Assembly (NCBI GenBank): GCA_024399225.1
Contig: JAKSHV010000075.1
Span: forward strand, 1 to 5,938
Direction of reading: 5' to 3'
Length of the DNA: 5,938 bases
From: an archaeon
GTDB taxonomy: Archaea; Thermoplasmatota; Thermoplasmata; Methanomassiliicoccales; Methanomethylophilaceae
In this document: piece by piece, positions 1 through 4,546 of the stretch
Layout of the letters: the number at the start of each line of letters is the position of its first letter
How positions within the stretch are numbered: position 1 is the first letter of the stretch
The notes under the pieces: generated by a model
What the model was told of the DNA's origin: nothing
Database searches by the model: none
What the model saw: the letters and a program-made list of their open reading frames with translations, nothing else
Program-made: the position numbers and the translations under genes

Positions 1-480
1 CTTCTTGGCGAAATAATTGGAATAGATATCGGGGTGTCCGCCGTTGATGACCTCGAATCCCTCGATGGGAAGCTCGAGGATCTTCTCCTGCATTCCGTCC
101 ACGTGGACGGAGAAGGGATGGGGTGCGATGGCGATGCCGCCCTGTTCATGGATGATGTCGACGGTCTCCTCGGGAGAAAGGAACTTCTTGGGTTTCTCGG
201 TGAGCCAAAGTCCGATGACCTCTCCGTTGTCGGTCATGACCTCGTCACCGACGATGATATCGATGTCGTCGAACTGTTTCGCGTACTTCTGTGCGCGGAA
301 ACCTCCGGCAACCTCGTTGTGGTCGGTGATGCAAAGAACGCTCATGCCGTTCTTCCTCGCGAGATCGACCTGCACTTCGGGGTCGATGACTGATTCCGGG
401 AAGCGGAGCGGTCCGAGCTTGGAGTTGTAGCCGGAGTAATCCGTGTGGATATGCGTGTCGGCCTTTCCCATCTCATCCAT
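1..480 (-). CDS. PHP-domain metal-dependent phosphoesterase, N-terminal part (runs off the window)
   Basis: The reading frame is open from an ATG at 480 to the window edge, giving 160 residues without a stop; the C-terminus is missing. It is recognised by the PHP metal-binding motifs in order: DTHIHTDYS (His10, His12), ITDHNEVAG (Asp53, His54), GDE (Glu80) and APHPF (His121). PHP proteins are di- or tri-metal hydrolases; stand-alone versions of this size are usually annotated as PHP-domain phosphoesterases (TrpH/YciV-like) acting on small phosphates or nucleic-acid ends, but the substrate cannot be read here. A cytosolic location is inferred, as no signal peptide or membrane segment is visible. 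ATG 480 is chosen over the ATG at 471 because a TATA box centred at 505 lies 25 bp upstream, placing the transcript start at or near the A of the start codon. Family call is firm; exact function is open. Confidence 0.88.
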   Translation of the reverse strand, partial: MDEMGKADTHIHTDYSGYNSKLGPLRFPESVIDPEVQVDLARKNGMSVLCITDHNEVAGGFRAQKYAKQFDDIDIIVGDEVMTDNGEVIGLWLTEKPKKFLSPEETVDIIHEQGGIAIAPHPFSVHVDGMQEKILELPIEGFEVINGGHPDIYSNYFAKK

Positions 481-501
481 GTGTGGTGGATTGGGTTTAC
501 C

Positions 502-508
502 TTTAAAA
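502..508 (-). promoter_or_regulatory. TATA box of the PHP gene
   Basis: On the minus strand this reads TTTTAAA, centred 25 bp from the A of the ATG at 480. Archaeal transcription starts about 25 bp downstream of the TATA centre, so the mRNA is predicted to be leaderless or nearly so. No Shine-Dalgarno sequence is seen between it and the ATG, which agrees. Confidence 0.55.
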
Positions 509-598
509 GTATCTCCCTATGATTGGGCGTCTTGTCAAATTCTTCATTATGGTTTCTGAATCATTATGATGAATGATTTGTTTCAATTAATGAAATTG

Positions 599-976
599 TC
601 AGGGCTTGTATTTTTTTACAGCCTCGACAATGCGTTCAGCCTGGGTGAATGCTTTATTCATCTGCTCAACAGATGGAACAACTGAGTTATACCTTGATGA
701 AGTGGCATAATCGGTAAGGGCAGTAGCTTCTTCGAACAGCTCTTCTGCCATGTTGGACTCAGGGAACATTGCCAACAGAGTCATTATGTTGTGGCGAGTG
801 GGGTATTCGATACCAATTTCATTTAATCTCGCTTTAATCATTTTTTCAGCATATTGCTGGAGATGGAAACAGATGACTGTGGTCAACTCATCATCTTCTC
901 TACGGAGTATTTCTGCTGCAAGATAGTCTTCTTCTGCTCTTGCAATAAGGGACTCCCTGTTTTCAGGCTGTGCCAT
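599..976 (-). CDS. HEPN-domain protein, partner of the upstream nucleotidyltransferase
   Basis: This is a 125-residue, mostly helical protein matching the HEPN family of the PF05168 type: FHLQQYAEKMIKARL (residues 37-51) is the conserved helix, PTRHNIMTLL (59-68) corresponds to the usual HDL segment, and DYATSSRYNS (89-98) to the terminal RY motif. HEPN proteins paired with MNT nucleotidyltransferases form toxin-antitoxin-like modules, in which HEPN is often an RNase and MNT its modifying antitoxin. The RX4-6H catalytic motif of RNase HEPNs is not seen, so it may not cut RNA and could instead be a binding or substrate-like subunit. Its ATG (974-976) lies inside the end of the MNT gene, an overlap of 14 nt, which points to one mRNA and coupled translation. 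It ends with TGA at 599-601. Family call is firm; toxin activity is uncertain. Confidence 0.83.
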   Translation of the reverse strand: MAQPENRESLIARAEEDYLAAEILRREDDELTTVICFHLQQYAEKMIKARLNEIGIEYPTRHNIMTLLAMFPESNMAEELFEEATALTDYATSSRYNSVVPSVEQMNKAFTQAERIVEAVKKYKP

Positions 977-1280
977 AAATAACCCTGCCTGTATTGAGTA
1001 CTTCGGAGATTATTGATCCTTTTTTTGTTTTTCCTTCCTCGATTTCTGCAGGAGTGAAGGCTAATATGTCAATGGGGATAGTGGTGACCCCAATGCATTT
1101 CCTTACCGCGAGAGTTCTCTCATAATACGACATATCAGTATCTAAGACAACCATCAGGTCCAGGTCACTATCCTCAGTAGCTGTGCCTTTGGCAACGGAA
1201 CCGAATACAAATATTGCCTTAGGATTCAATCCTTGAGAGATTCTCTCAACGAATTCCTTCAGTTTATCCTCGAAGACCAT
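963..1280 (-). CDS. Minimal nucleotidyltransferase (MNT), first gene of MNT-HEPN module 1
   Basis: This 105-residue protein has the DNA polymerase beta-like nucleotidyltransferase core. FVFGSVAKG then SDLDLMVV gives the GSX10DXD motif (Gly27-Ser28, Asp39, Asp41), and Asp71 in IPIDIL is the likely third metal-binding carboxylate, so the active site looks intact. MntA-type antitoxins of this family transfer AMP to their HEPN partner; this is known for the family and inferred here. The frame is open up to an ATG at 1352, but that extension (MNTNATSF...) is AT-rich, does not resemble the family, and spans the promoter. The ATG at 1280 gives the normal N-terminus (MVFEDKLKEF) and lies 25 bp below a strong TATA box. 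The TGA stop (963-965) is inside the next gene. Confidence 0.85.
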   Translation of the reverse strand: MVFEDKLKEFVERISQGLNPKAIFVFGSVAKGTATEDSDLDLMVVLDTDMSYYERTLAVRKCIGVTTIPIDILAFTPAEIEEGKTKKGSIISEVLNTGRVIYGTA

Positions 1281-1302
1281 TATTACACATATTGTATAAT
1301 AA
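1280..1302. promoter_or_regulatory. Near-palindromic operator candidate of MNT-HEPN module 1
   Basis: This 23-bp near-palindrome is centred on 1291: the left arm TTATTACACAT and the right arm (read in reverse complement) TTATTATACAA match at 9 of 11 positions. It fills the space between the TATA box and the start codon, so a bound protein would block transcription initiation. Toxin-antitoxin operons are commonly autoregulated from such a site. Which protein binds is unknown, since neither MNT nor HEPN has an obvious DNA-binding domain. Confidence 0.4.
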
Positions 1303-1310
1303 ATATAAAA
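1301..1310 (-). promoter_or_regulatory. TATA box of MNT-HEPN module 1
   Basis: The minus strand reads TTTTATATTT, a near-ideal archaeal TATA element, centred about 25 bp from the ATG at 1280. It predicts a leaderless transcript that starts at the MNT start codon and rules against the longer ATG-1352 start. Confidence 0.65.
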
Positions 1311-1425
1311 TGCTGTATTTTTGGACTGGAAAGACGTCGCATTGGTGTTCATGATCTTTTACAAAACGTGATGCTGCAAGTGAGTTAGCTGTGATTGGTT
1401 CTACAAAGTCTGTGAGGGTCTTGAT

Positions 1426-1593
1426 TTACTTGGGAGTTTTCATATGGGGATTATCGCCATATTGGAAACAGTCCGCCAAATCTGGTGCCATGTTTGGTAT
1501 TCTCTCAAGTCTCCTTGGTGTGATAAATAGTTTCTGAGAATTTAGTGCATCTGTCATTCTGTACAAACGAACAGAAGCATGAGGTGATACGAA
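1426..1593 (-). pseudogene. Possible decayed coding remnant, unidentified
   Basis: On the minus strand one frame is open from 1593, just after an in-frame TGA (1594-1596), to a TAA at 1426-1428: 55 codons with a protein-like composition, including the stretch LFITPRRLERIPNMAPDLAD. The only ATG near the beginning is at 1555-1557. After the TAA the same frame stays open for some 50 further codons (for example FVEPITANSLAASRFVKDH) into the MNT promoter region. No TATA box or SD is placed to express it. I do not recognise the family. It could be debris of a gene broken by stops, or a chance open frame in AT-rich DNA. Confidence 0.25.
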
Positions 1594-1651
1594 TCAAATG
1601 TACCTGAATATTATAATTATTGGATAATCTACTTAACCTCATTTGAATGTG

Positions 1652-1670
1652 TTATATTAATGTATAATTA
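1652..1670 (+). promoter_or_regulatory. TATA-like elements upstream of amtB
   Basis: TTATATTAA (1652-1660) and GTATAATTA (1662-1670) both resemble archaeal TATA boxes and would put transcript starts near 1681-1691, giving amtB a leader of 70-100 nt. A further candidate, TTAAATAT near 1703-1710, would start near 1731. The sequence alone does not decide which is used. Confidence 0.35.
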
Positions 1671-1682
1671 ATTCGGAACTAA

Positions 1683-1698
1683 TTAGACAAATGTCTAA
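1683..1698. promoter_or_regulatory. Perfect palindrome in the amtB control region, operator candidate
   Basis: TTAGACA-AA-TGTCTAA is a perfect 7-bp inverted repeat with a 2-bp spacer. It lies at the predicted start sites of the 1652-1670 TATA elements and just upstream of the 1703-1710 one, a usual place for an archaeal repressor. It does not match the GGAA-N6-TTCC or GGTA-N6-TACC operators known for NrpR in methanogens, so any regulator would be a different one. Confidence 0.4.
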
Positions 1699-1727
1699 AG
1701 AATTAAATATGAATCCAATAATTGTCC

Positions 1728-1747
1728 ATCGACCCGATTGGGTTGAT
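1728..1747 (+). promoter_or_regulatory. Leader hairpin upstream of amtB
   Basis: ATCGACCC and GGGTTGAT (1728-1735 and 1740-1747) form an 8-bp stem with one G-U pair and a GATT tetraloop. The hairpin ends directly before an ATG (1748-1750) that opens a two-codon ORF (ATG AGT TGA) and 14 nt before the ATG at 1762. In a leadered amtB mRNA it could affect ribosome access. Function is inferred from position only. Confidence 0.35.
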
Positions 1748-1785
1748 ATGAGTTGAGTAATATGTTCAAGTGTACTACAGAGTAG

Positions 1786-3117
1786 TTGTTTGGTGTTGCA
1801 TCGGTTCTTGCCATCGCAGCCCTCATGATCGTGTTTTTTGCAGATGGCGTGTCAGCCGAACCCGAGGGATATCTCACGCCTGTCGCCAACAGCGGTGATA
1901 TCGCATGGATTCTCGTGGCATCCGTACTTGTGTTCGCCATGGTTCCCGGAGTCGCATTCTTTTACGGAGGAATGCTCAGGAAGCAGAGCATGACTGCCAC
2001 CATGGTCCAGTGCCTCATAGCTACCGGAATCATGACCCTCTCCTGGGTCATCTGCGGATATTCCCTCGCATTCGGTTCCGACGGATTCATCATCGGAAAC
2101 CTCGACCATCTCTTCATGTCCGGTGTCATCGAGGATGCCACCGCGGGAGAGATCAACGAACTGGAATTCGCAATGTTCCAGATGATGTTCGCAATGGTCA
2201 CCGCATGCGTCGTTATCGGTGCCTGTGCCGAGCGTGTGAGGTTCACCGCACTCGCCTGGTTCCTCGTCTTCTGGGGAGTATTTGTCTACACCCCTATGGC
2301 ACACTGGGTATGGGGAGGAGGATTCTTCGACCAGCTGTTCACCGTACGTGACTTCGCAGGAGGAACCGTCGTCCACATCTGCGCGGGAACCACCGGTCTC
2401 GCACTGATCGCCTTCGTAGGTGCAAGGAACAAGAGCGTCCGTAAGGCAAGGGCACACAGCATCCCCCTGGCGTTCCTCGGAGCCATGCTCCTTTGGGTCG
2501 GATGGTTCGGATTCAATGGTGGATCAGGTCTCCTTGCAAACGGTCAGACCATCCACGTCTGCTTCGTCACTATGCTCGCAAGCGCCGCAGGTCTGATCGC
2601 ATGGACCGTCTGCCAGTATGTAACCACTGGCAAGGTCGGTGCACTCGGACTCATCACCGGAGGTATCGCAGGGCTCGTCGCAATCACTCCGGGTTGCGCA
2701 TATGTCTCGGTGGCAGCAGCTTCCTTCATCGGAAACGTCGGATCCCTCCTCTGTTTCTTCGCCGTAAGGTTCATCCACAGCAGGTGCAGGTTCGATGATG
2801 CACTCGATGTCTTCGGAGTCCACGGTGTCGGCGGAATCTGGGGAGCCATCGCGGTAGGTATCTTCGCAGAGGCACAGTACACGGGATCAATGGACGGACT
2901 CATCTACGTAGATGGTCCCGCAGGAATCATCTTCGGCGAGTTCGACCTCCTTATCGGTCAGATCGCATCTGTCGCACTCACCCTCGTGTTCTGCTTCGTA
3001 GTATCATATGCAATCATCTGGGTCATCTCCAAGTTCATGCCCGTCAGGGTCAGCGAGATGGAGGAGATCATCGGCCAGGACATCGTGGAGCACGGAGAGC
3101 CCTCCTACAACCAGTGA
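1786..3117 (+). CDS. amtB: Ammonium transporter AmtB (Amt/Mep/Rh family)
   Basis: This integral membrane channel carries ammonium into the cell; the protein has 443 residues from the TTG at 1786. A signal-peptide-like segment (residues 1-24, ending VSA before EPEG) precedes about 11 hydrophobic helices, as in other Amt proteins. Pore landmarks are present: the twin histidines His197 (GGTVVHICAG) and His346 (FGVHGVGGIWG), Trp174 in MAHWVWGGG, the FQMMFAMVTA helix, and GWFGFNGGS. The usual HNLP loop reads HSIP. The start is uncertain. TTG 1786 directly follows an in-frame TAG (1783-1785), has no SD, and gives a signal peptide without a basic n-region. An ATG at 1762 in the same frame would add MFKCTTE plus the TAG residue, and the next ATG (1825) would remove half the signal segment. 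glnK follows immediately in one operon. The family call is firm. Confidence 0.95.
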   Translation: MFGVASVLAIAALMIVFFADGVSAEPEGYLTPVANSGDIAWILVASVLVFAMVPGVAFFYGGMLRKQSMTATMVQCLIATGIMTLSWVICGYSLAFGSDGFIIGNLDHLFMSGVIEDATAGEINELEFAMFQMMFAMVTACVVIGACAERVRFTALAWFLVFWGVFVYTPMAHWVWGGGFFDQLFTVRDFAGGTVVHICAGTTGLALIAFVGARNKSVRKARAHSIPLAFLGAMLLWVGWFGFNGGSGLLANGQTIHVCFVTMLASAAGLIAWTVCQYVTTGKVGALGLITGGIAGLVAITPGCAYVSVAAASFIGNVGSLLCFFAVRFIHSRCRFDDALDVFGVHGVGGIWGAIAVGIFAEAQYTGSMDGLIYVDGPAGIIFGEFDLLIGQIASVALTLVFCFVVSYAIIWVISKFMPVRVSEMEEIIGQDIVEHGEPSYNQ

Positions 3118-3122
3118 GGTGA
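3116..3122 (+). promoter_or_regulatory. Shine-Dalgarno of glnK overlapping the amtB stop
   Basis: GAGGTGA is an almost complete match to the archaeal anti-SD. It shares its first two bases with the amtB TGA (3115-3117). It lies 5 nt before the ATG at 3128 and only 2 nt before the ATG at 3125, favouring 3128 as the start. The overlap suggests that ribosomes finishing amtB restart on glnK. Confidence 0.7.
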
Positions 3123-3127
3123 GAATG

Positions 3128-3457
3128 ATGAAGATGATAGTTGCAATCATCAGACCCGAGAAGTACGAGGATGTGAAGGTCGCCCTAAAGGAAAACGGGA
3201 TCATGGGAATGACCTTCACCCACGTGACCGGACGCGGAGAGCAGGCAGGAATCAAGTTCACCAGCAGGGTGGGCGAATTCGTTGTCGACGAGATCGACAA
3301 GGTGAAGTTCGAGATCGTTCTCGAATCAGATTCCGATGCCGACGTCGCGGTAGAACTCATACGCAGGTACGGTTGCACACAGCATTCCGGAGACGGAAGG
3401 ATCTTCGTTCTGCCTGTGGAAAGTTCCTACAAGATCAGCGATTACATATCGCAGTAA
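3128..3457 (+). CDS. glnK: PII nitrogen regulatory protein GlnK
   Basis: This trimeric PII signal protein has 109 residues (family about 112). It begins MKMIVAIIRPEKYEDVK, the classic PII N-terminus. The T-loop spans about residues 37-58 with Gln39 and Lys58, which in characterised PII proteins contact 2-oxoglutarate/ATP. The B-loop region carries GDGRIFV (88-94). PII proteins read ATP/ADP and 2-oxoglutarate and, when encoded next to amtB, insert the T-loop into the transporter to close it; that role is inferred from the operon. Residue 51, the uridylylated Tyr of bacterial GlnK, is Phe (GEFVV), so control by Tyr51 modification is not possible. The C-terminal part (SYKISDYISQ) is short and lacks the usual pair of arginines. 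ATG 3128 is chosen by SD spacing; ATG 3125 would add one Met. Stop TAA at 3455-3457. Confidence 0.93.
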   Translation: MKMIVAIIRPEKYEDVKVALKENGIMGMTFTHVTGRGEQAGIKFTSRVGEFVVDEIDKVKFEIVLESDSDADVAVELIRRYGCTQHSGDGRIFVLPVESSYKISDYISQ

Positions 3458-3466
3458 ACAATTTGG

Positions 3467-3482
3467 CGGGGGTTCGCCCCCG
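3467..3482 (+). terminator. UUCG-loop hairpin after glnK, probable transcript end
   Basis: CGGGGG-TTCG-CCCCCG is a perfect 6-bp all-GC stem with the extra-stable UUCG tetraloop, 9 nt after the glnK stop. No T-run follows on the plus strand, so it is either a terminator of an unusual kind or a 3-prime end stabiliser. It lies between convergent genes and is symmetric, so it could serve both strands. Confidence 0.6.
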
Positions 3483-3524
3483 TCTACAACAAATCCAGAA
3501 TCCAAAAAGGAGTTTATACAGTAT

Positions 3525-3602
3525 TCATAGGGCACTATGCACCCTAGCGGGGCTACCGATAACGACTGTGTTCGGTGGAACATCCTTGGTATGTATATTC
3601 CA
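3525..3602 (-). pseudogene. C-terminal remnant of a hexapeptide-repeat acyltransferase
   Basis: On the minus strand, ending at TGA 3525-3527, the frame reads TKDVPPNTVVIGSPARV followed by HSAL. This is the characteristic end of left-handed beta-helix (hexapeptide) acetyltransferases such as the CysE/NodL/WbbJ group, where V(T/S)KDVPPNTVVxGxPARV closes the helix domain. Upstream of 3602 the family resemblance stops: the same frame meets a TAG at 3648-3650 and no hexapeptide repeats are seen, so the catalytic part is gone or unrecognisable. It directly follows MNT-HEPN module 2 in the same direction, suggesting the gene was truncated when that region was rearranged. The plus-strand frames across it are shadows. 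Confidence 0.6.
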
Positions 3603-3728
3603 GTTCCTCTTATTCTCAACAAGTGCATAATTGTAGGCGATAAATCTCTAAAACTGCAAACTGGTTTCCAGTCACAAGTGGAATTCTTGGAAAGTCAGTG
3701 GCGAACTCAAGCATTAATGAATCGGACC

Positions 3729-4070
3729 TTATTCGGAATCGCCCTTTATCGCCTTACACTTTTCAACCAATTCAGGAATGTCTTTTTCGATGACAGTCCA
3801 TATGATTGCTTGATCAACGGATTCATATCCATGGCATACTACATCACGCAAACCTGCGATTTTCTTCCAATATTTGTCCGAATACCGATTCCCAAAGGAA
3901 TCTCTGAGATGTTTGACCACTTCTCCGATTTGGAGAAGGCAAAAGGTAACTGCTCTTTGGTAACGTTCATTTTCAAGGAATTCTTCTGAGTCGCCGAAGA
4001 ATTCGATGTCACTCTGGATTTTTCCGCAATAATCTAAGATGGTATCAAGGTACTCTGCTTCAAGCTTCAT
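3729..4070 (-). CDS. HEPN toxin of the DUF86/HepT type
   Basis: This 113-residue protein resembles HepT (DUF86): an N-terminal helix MKLEAEYLDTILDYCGKI, the segment EEFLENERYQRAVTFCLLQIGEVVKHL (residues 29-55), and the active-site motif LRDVVCHGY with Arg75, His80 and Tyr82 (RX4HXY). In characterised type VII systems HepT is an RNase, and MntA AMPylates the Tyr of this motif to neutralise it. All three residues are present, so the toxin looks functional; this is inferred from the motif. The frame is open further upstream to a GTG at 4115, but ATG 4070 gives the family-typical N-terminus and overlaps the MNT stop by 11 nt, the same arrangement as in module 1. Ends with TAA at 3729-3731. Confidence 0.88.
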   Translation of the reverse strand: MKLEAEYLDTILDYCGKIQSDIEFFGDSEEFLENERYQRAVTFCLLQIGEVVKHLRDSFGNRYSDKYWKKIAGLRDVVCHGYESVDQAIIWTVIEKDIPELVEKCKAIKGDSE

Positions 4071-4365
4071 AGAGTAGCACCATGTCTTGTTCGATGGTTT
4101 TTCTAAATCTTTCACTTAGACCGCGTTCAGAAATGACATCAACATCGGAATCTAAGTATTCATTCATATCGATTCTGAATCCACTGAGATCCAAAAGGCT
4201 GTTCTCGGAAGAAGGGAGCACACAGAAATCATAATCGCTGGATTCCTTACCGTCCCCTCTAGCTCTGGATCCGAAAAGACTGACACGCAGGAATCCGTAG
4301 TCTTTTGCAAAACGGGATACTGCGACAGATAGTTCGTTGAAATCCGTCCTACCAGAGTGAGCCAT
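4060..4365 (-). CDS. Minimal nucleotidyltransferase (MntA-like antitoxin) of module 2
   Basis: This 101-residue MNT protein has the full GSX10DXD signature in LFGSRARGD and SSDYDFCV (Gly32-Ser33, Asp44, Asp46) and a third carboxylate at Asp76 in DSDVDVIS. In type VII toxin-antitoxin systems such proteins AMPylate the partner HepT; here the partner follows with an 11-nt overlap. A TATA-like element is centred 25 bp upstream of the ATG at 4365, implying a leaderless mRNA for the pair. It differs clearly from the module 1 MNT outside the catalytic motif, so the two modules are not a recent duplication. The TGA stop is at 4060-4062. Confidence 0.88.
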   Translation of the reverse strand: MAHSGRTDFNELSVAVSRFAKDYGFLRVSLFGSRARGDGKESSDYDFCVLPSSENSLLDLSGFRIDMNEYLDSDVDVISERGLSERFRKTIEQDMVLLYEA

Positions 4366-4385
4366 AGGTGTTTATTGATTTTGAA

Positions 4386-4395
4386 GTATATTATT
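4386..4395 (-). promoter_or_regulatory. TATA box of MNT-HEPN module 2
   Basis: The minus strand reads AATAATATAC, centred about 25 bp from the ATG at 4365. The spacing equals that at the PHP gene and at module 1, which strengthens this otherwise modest match. Confidence 0.5.
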
Positions 4396-4473
4396 TTGGG
4401 GTTTTGCTGAATGTGGTAATCAGCTAAAGTGACGAGGCATTAGATCATATACATTTTGCTAATAAGGGGGCTG

Positions 4474-4533
4474 CAGGCACATATTTCCATATCTGCATTT
4501 TCGATTCGTCATAGAACCTGAAATATGTGCCTG
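4474..4533. repeat. Perfect 14-bp inverted repeat downstream of ABCE1
   Basis: CAGGCACATATTTC (4474-4487) and its exact reverse complement (4520-4533) are separated by 32 nt. The nearer arm begins 13 nt after the ABCE1 stop in the direction of transcription. As RNA it would form a 14-bp stem with a large loop, which could mark the mRNA 3-prime end. No U-run adjoins it on the minus strand; CAGCCCCCTT follows. It could also be a site for a dimeric DNA-binding protein or the remains of a small element. It is too long for chance to be the likely explanation. Confidence 0.6.
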
Positions 4534-4546
4534 GGTATTGAAGGGT

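Larger units (their letters stand above)
1615..1723. repeat. 11-bp inverted repeats bracketing the amtB promoter region
   Basis: AATTATTGGAT at 1615-1625 is repeated as its exact reverse complement ATCCAATAATT at 1713-1723. The two copies bracket an AT-rich segment of 87 bp holding TATA-like elements and a shorter palindrome. They could be paired binding sites for a looping regulator or the ends of a small element; chance is possible in DNA this AT-rich. Confidence 0.35.

Noticed and set aside
34..430. Two plus-strand frames in the first 430 bases
   Set aside because: Both are shadows of the PHP-domain gene, which has all expected metal-binding motifs on the minus strand.
560..598. Short inverted repeats (ATCATT/AATGAT and TTTCA/TGAAA) after the module 1 HEPN gene
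   Set aside because: Stems of 5-6 bp in AT-rich DNA are expected by chance and no U-rich tract marks a terminator.
1281..1352. Longer MNT start at ATG 1352
   Set aside because: It would include the TATA box and operator in coding sequence and adds residues unlike the family.
3540..3590. Possible small structured RNA (hairpins TAGC-GGG-GCTA and GTGTTC-GGTG-GAACAT)
   Set aside because: The stems are short and the same bases encode the hexapeptide-transferase ending on the other strand, which explains the sequence; no C/D or tRNA hallmarks.
3373..3630. Plus-strand frame with a membrane-like end (LAGLPITTVFGGTSLVCIFQFLLF)
   Set aside because: It lies antisense to the acyltransferase remnant, has no start codon or SD in a sensible place, and crosses the glnK end and the hairpin.
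3537..3989. Plus-strand 150-residue frame opposite the module 2 HEPN gene
   Set aside because: Most of it is the shadow of the HEPN gene, which has clear family motifs; the protein itself matches nothing recognisable. The TTTATAC at 3513-3519 is only about 21 bp away, unlike the 25-bp rule here.
4071..4115. Longer HEPN start at GTG 4115
   Set aside because: It would overlap the MNT gene by 56 nt and adds an N-terminus not seen in HepT proteins; ATG 4070 fits better.
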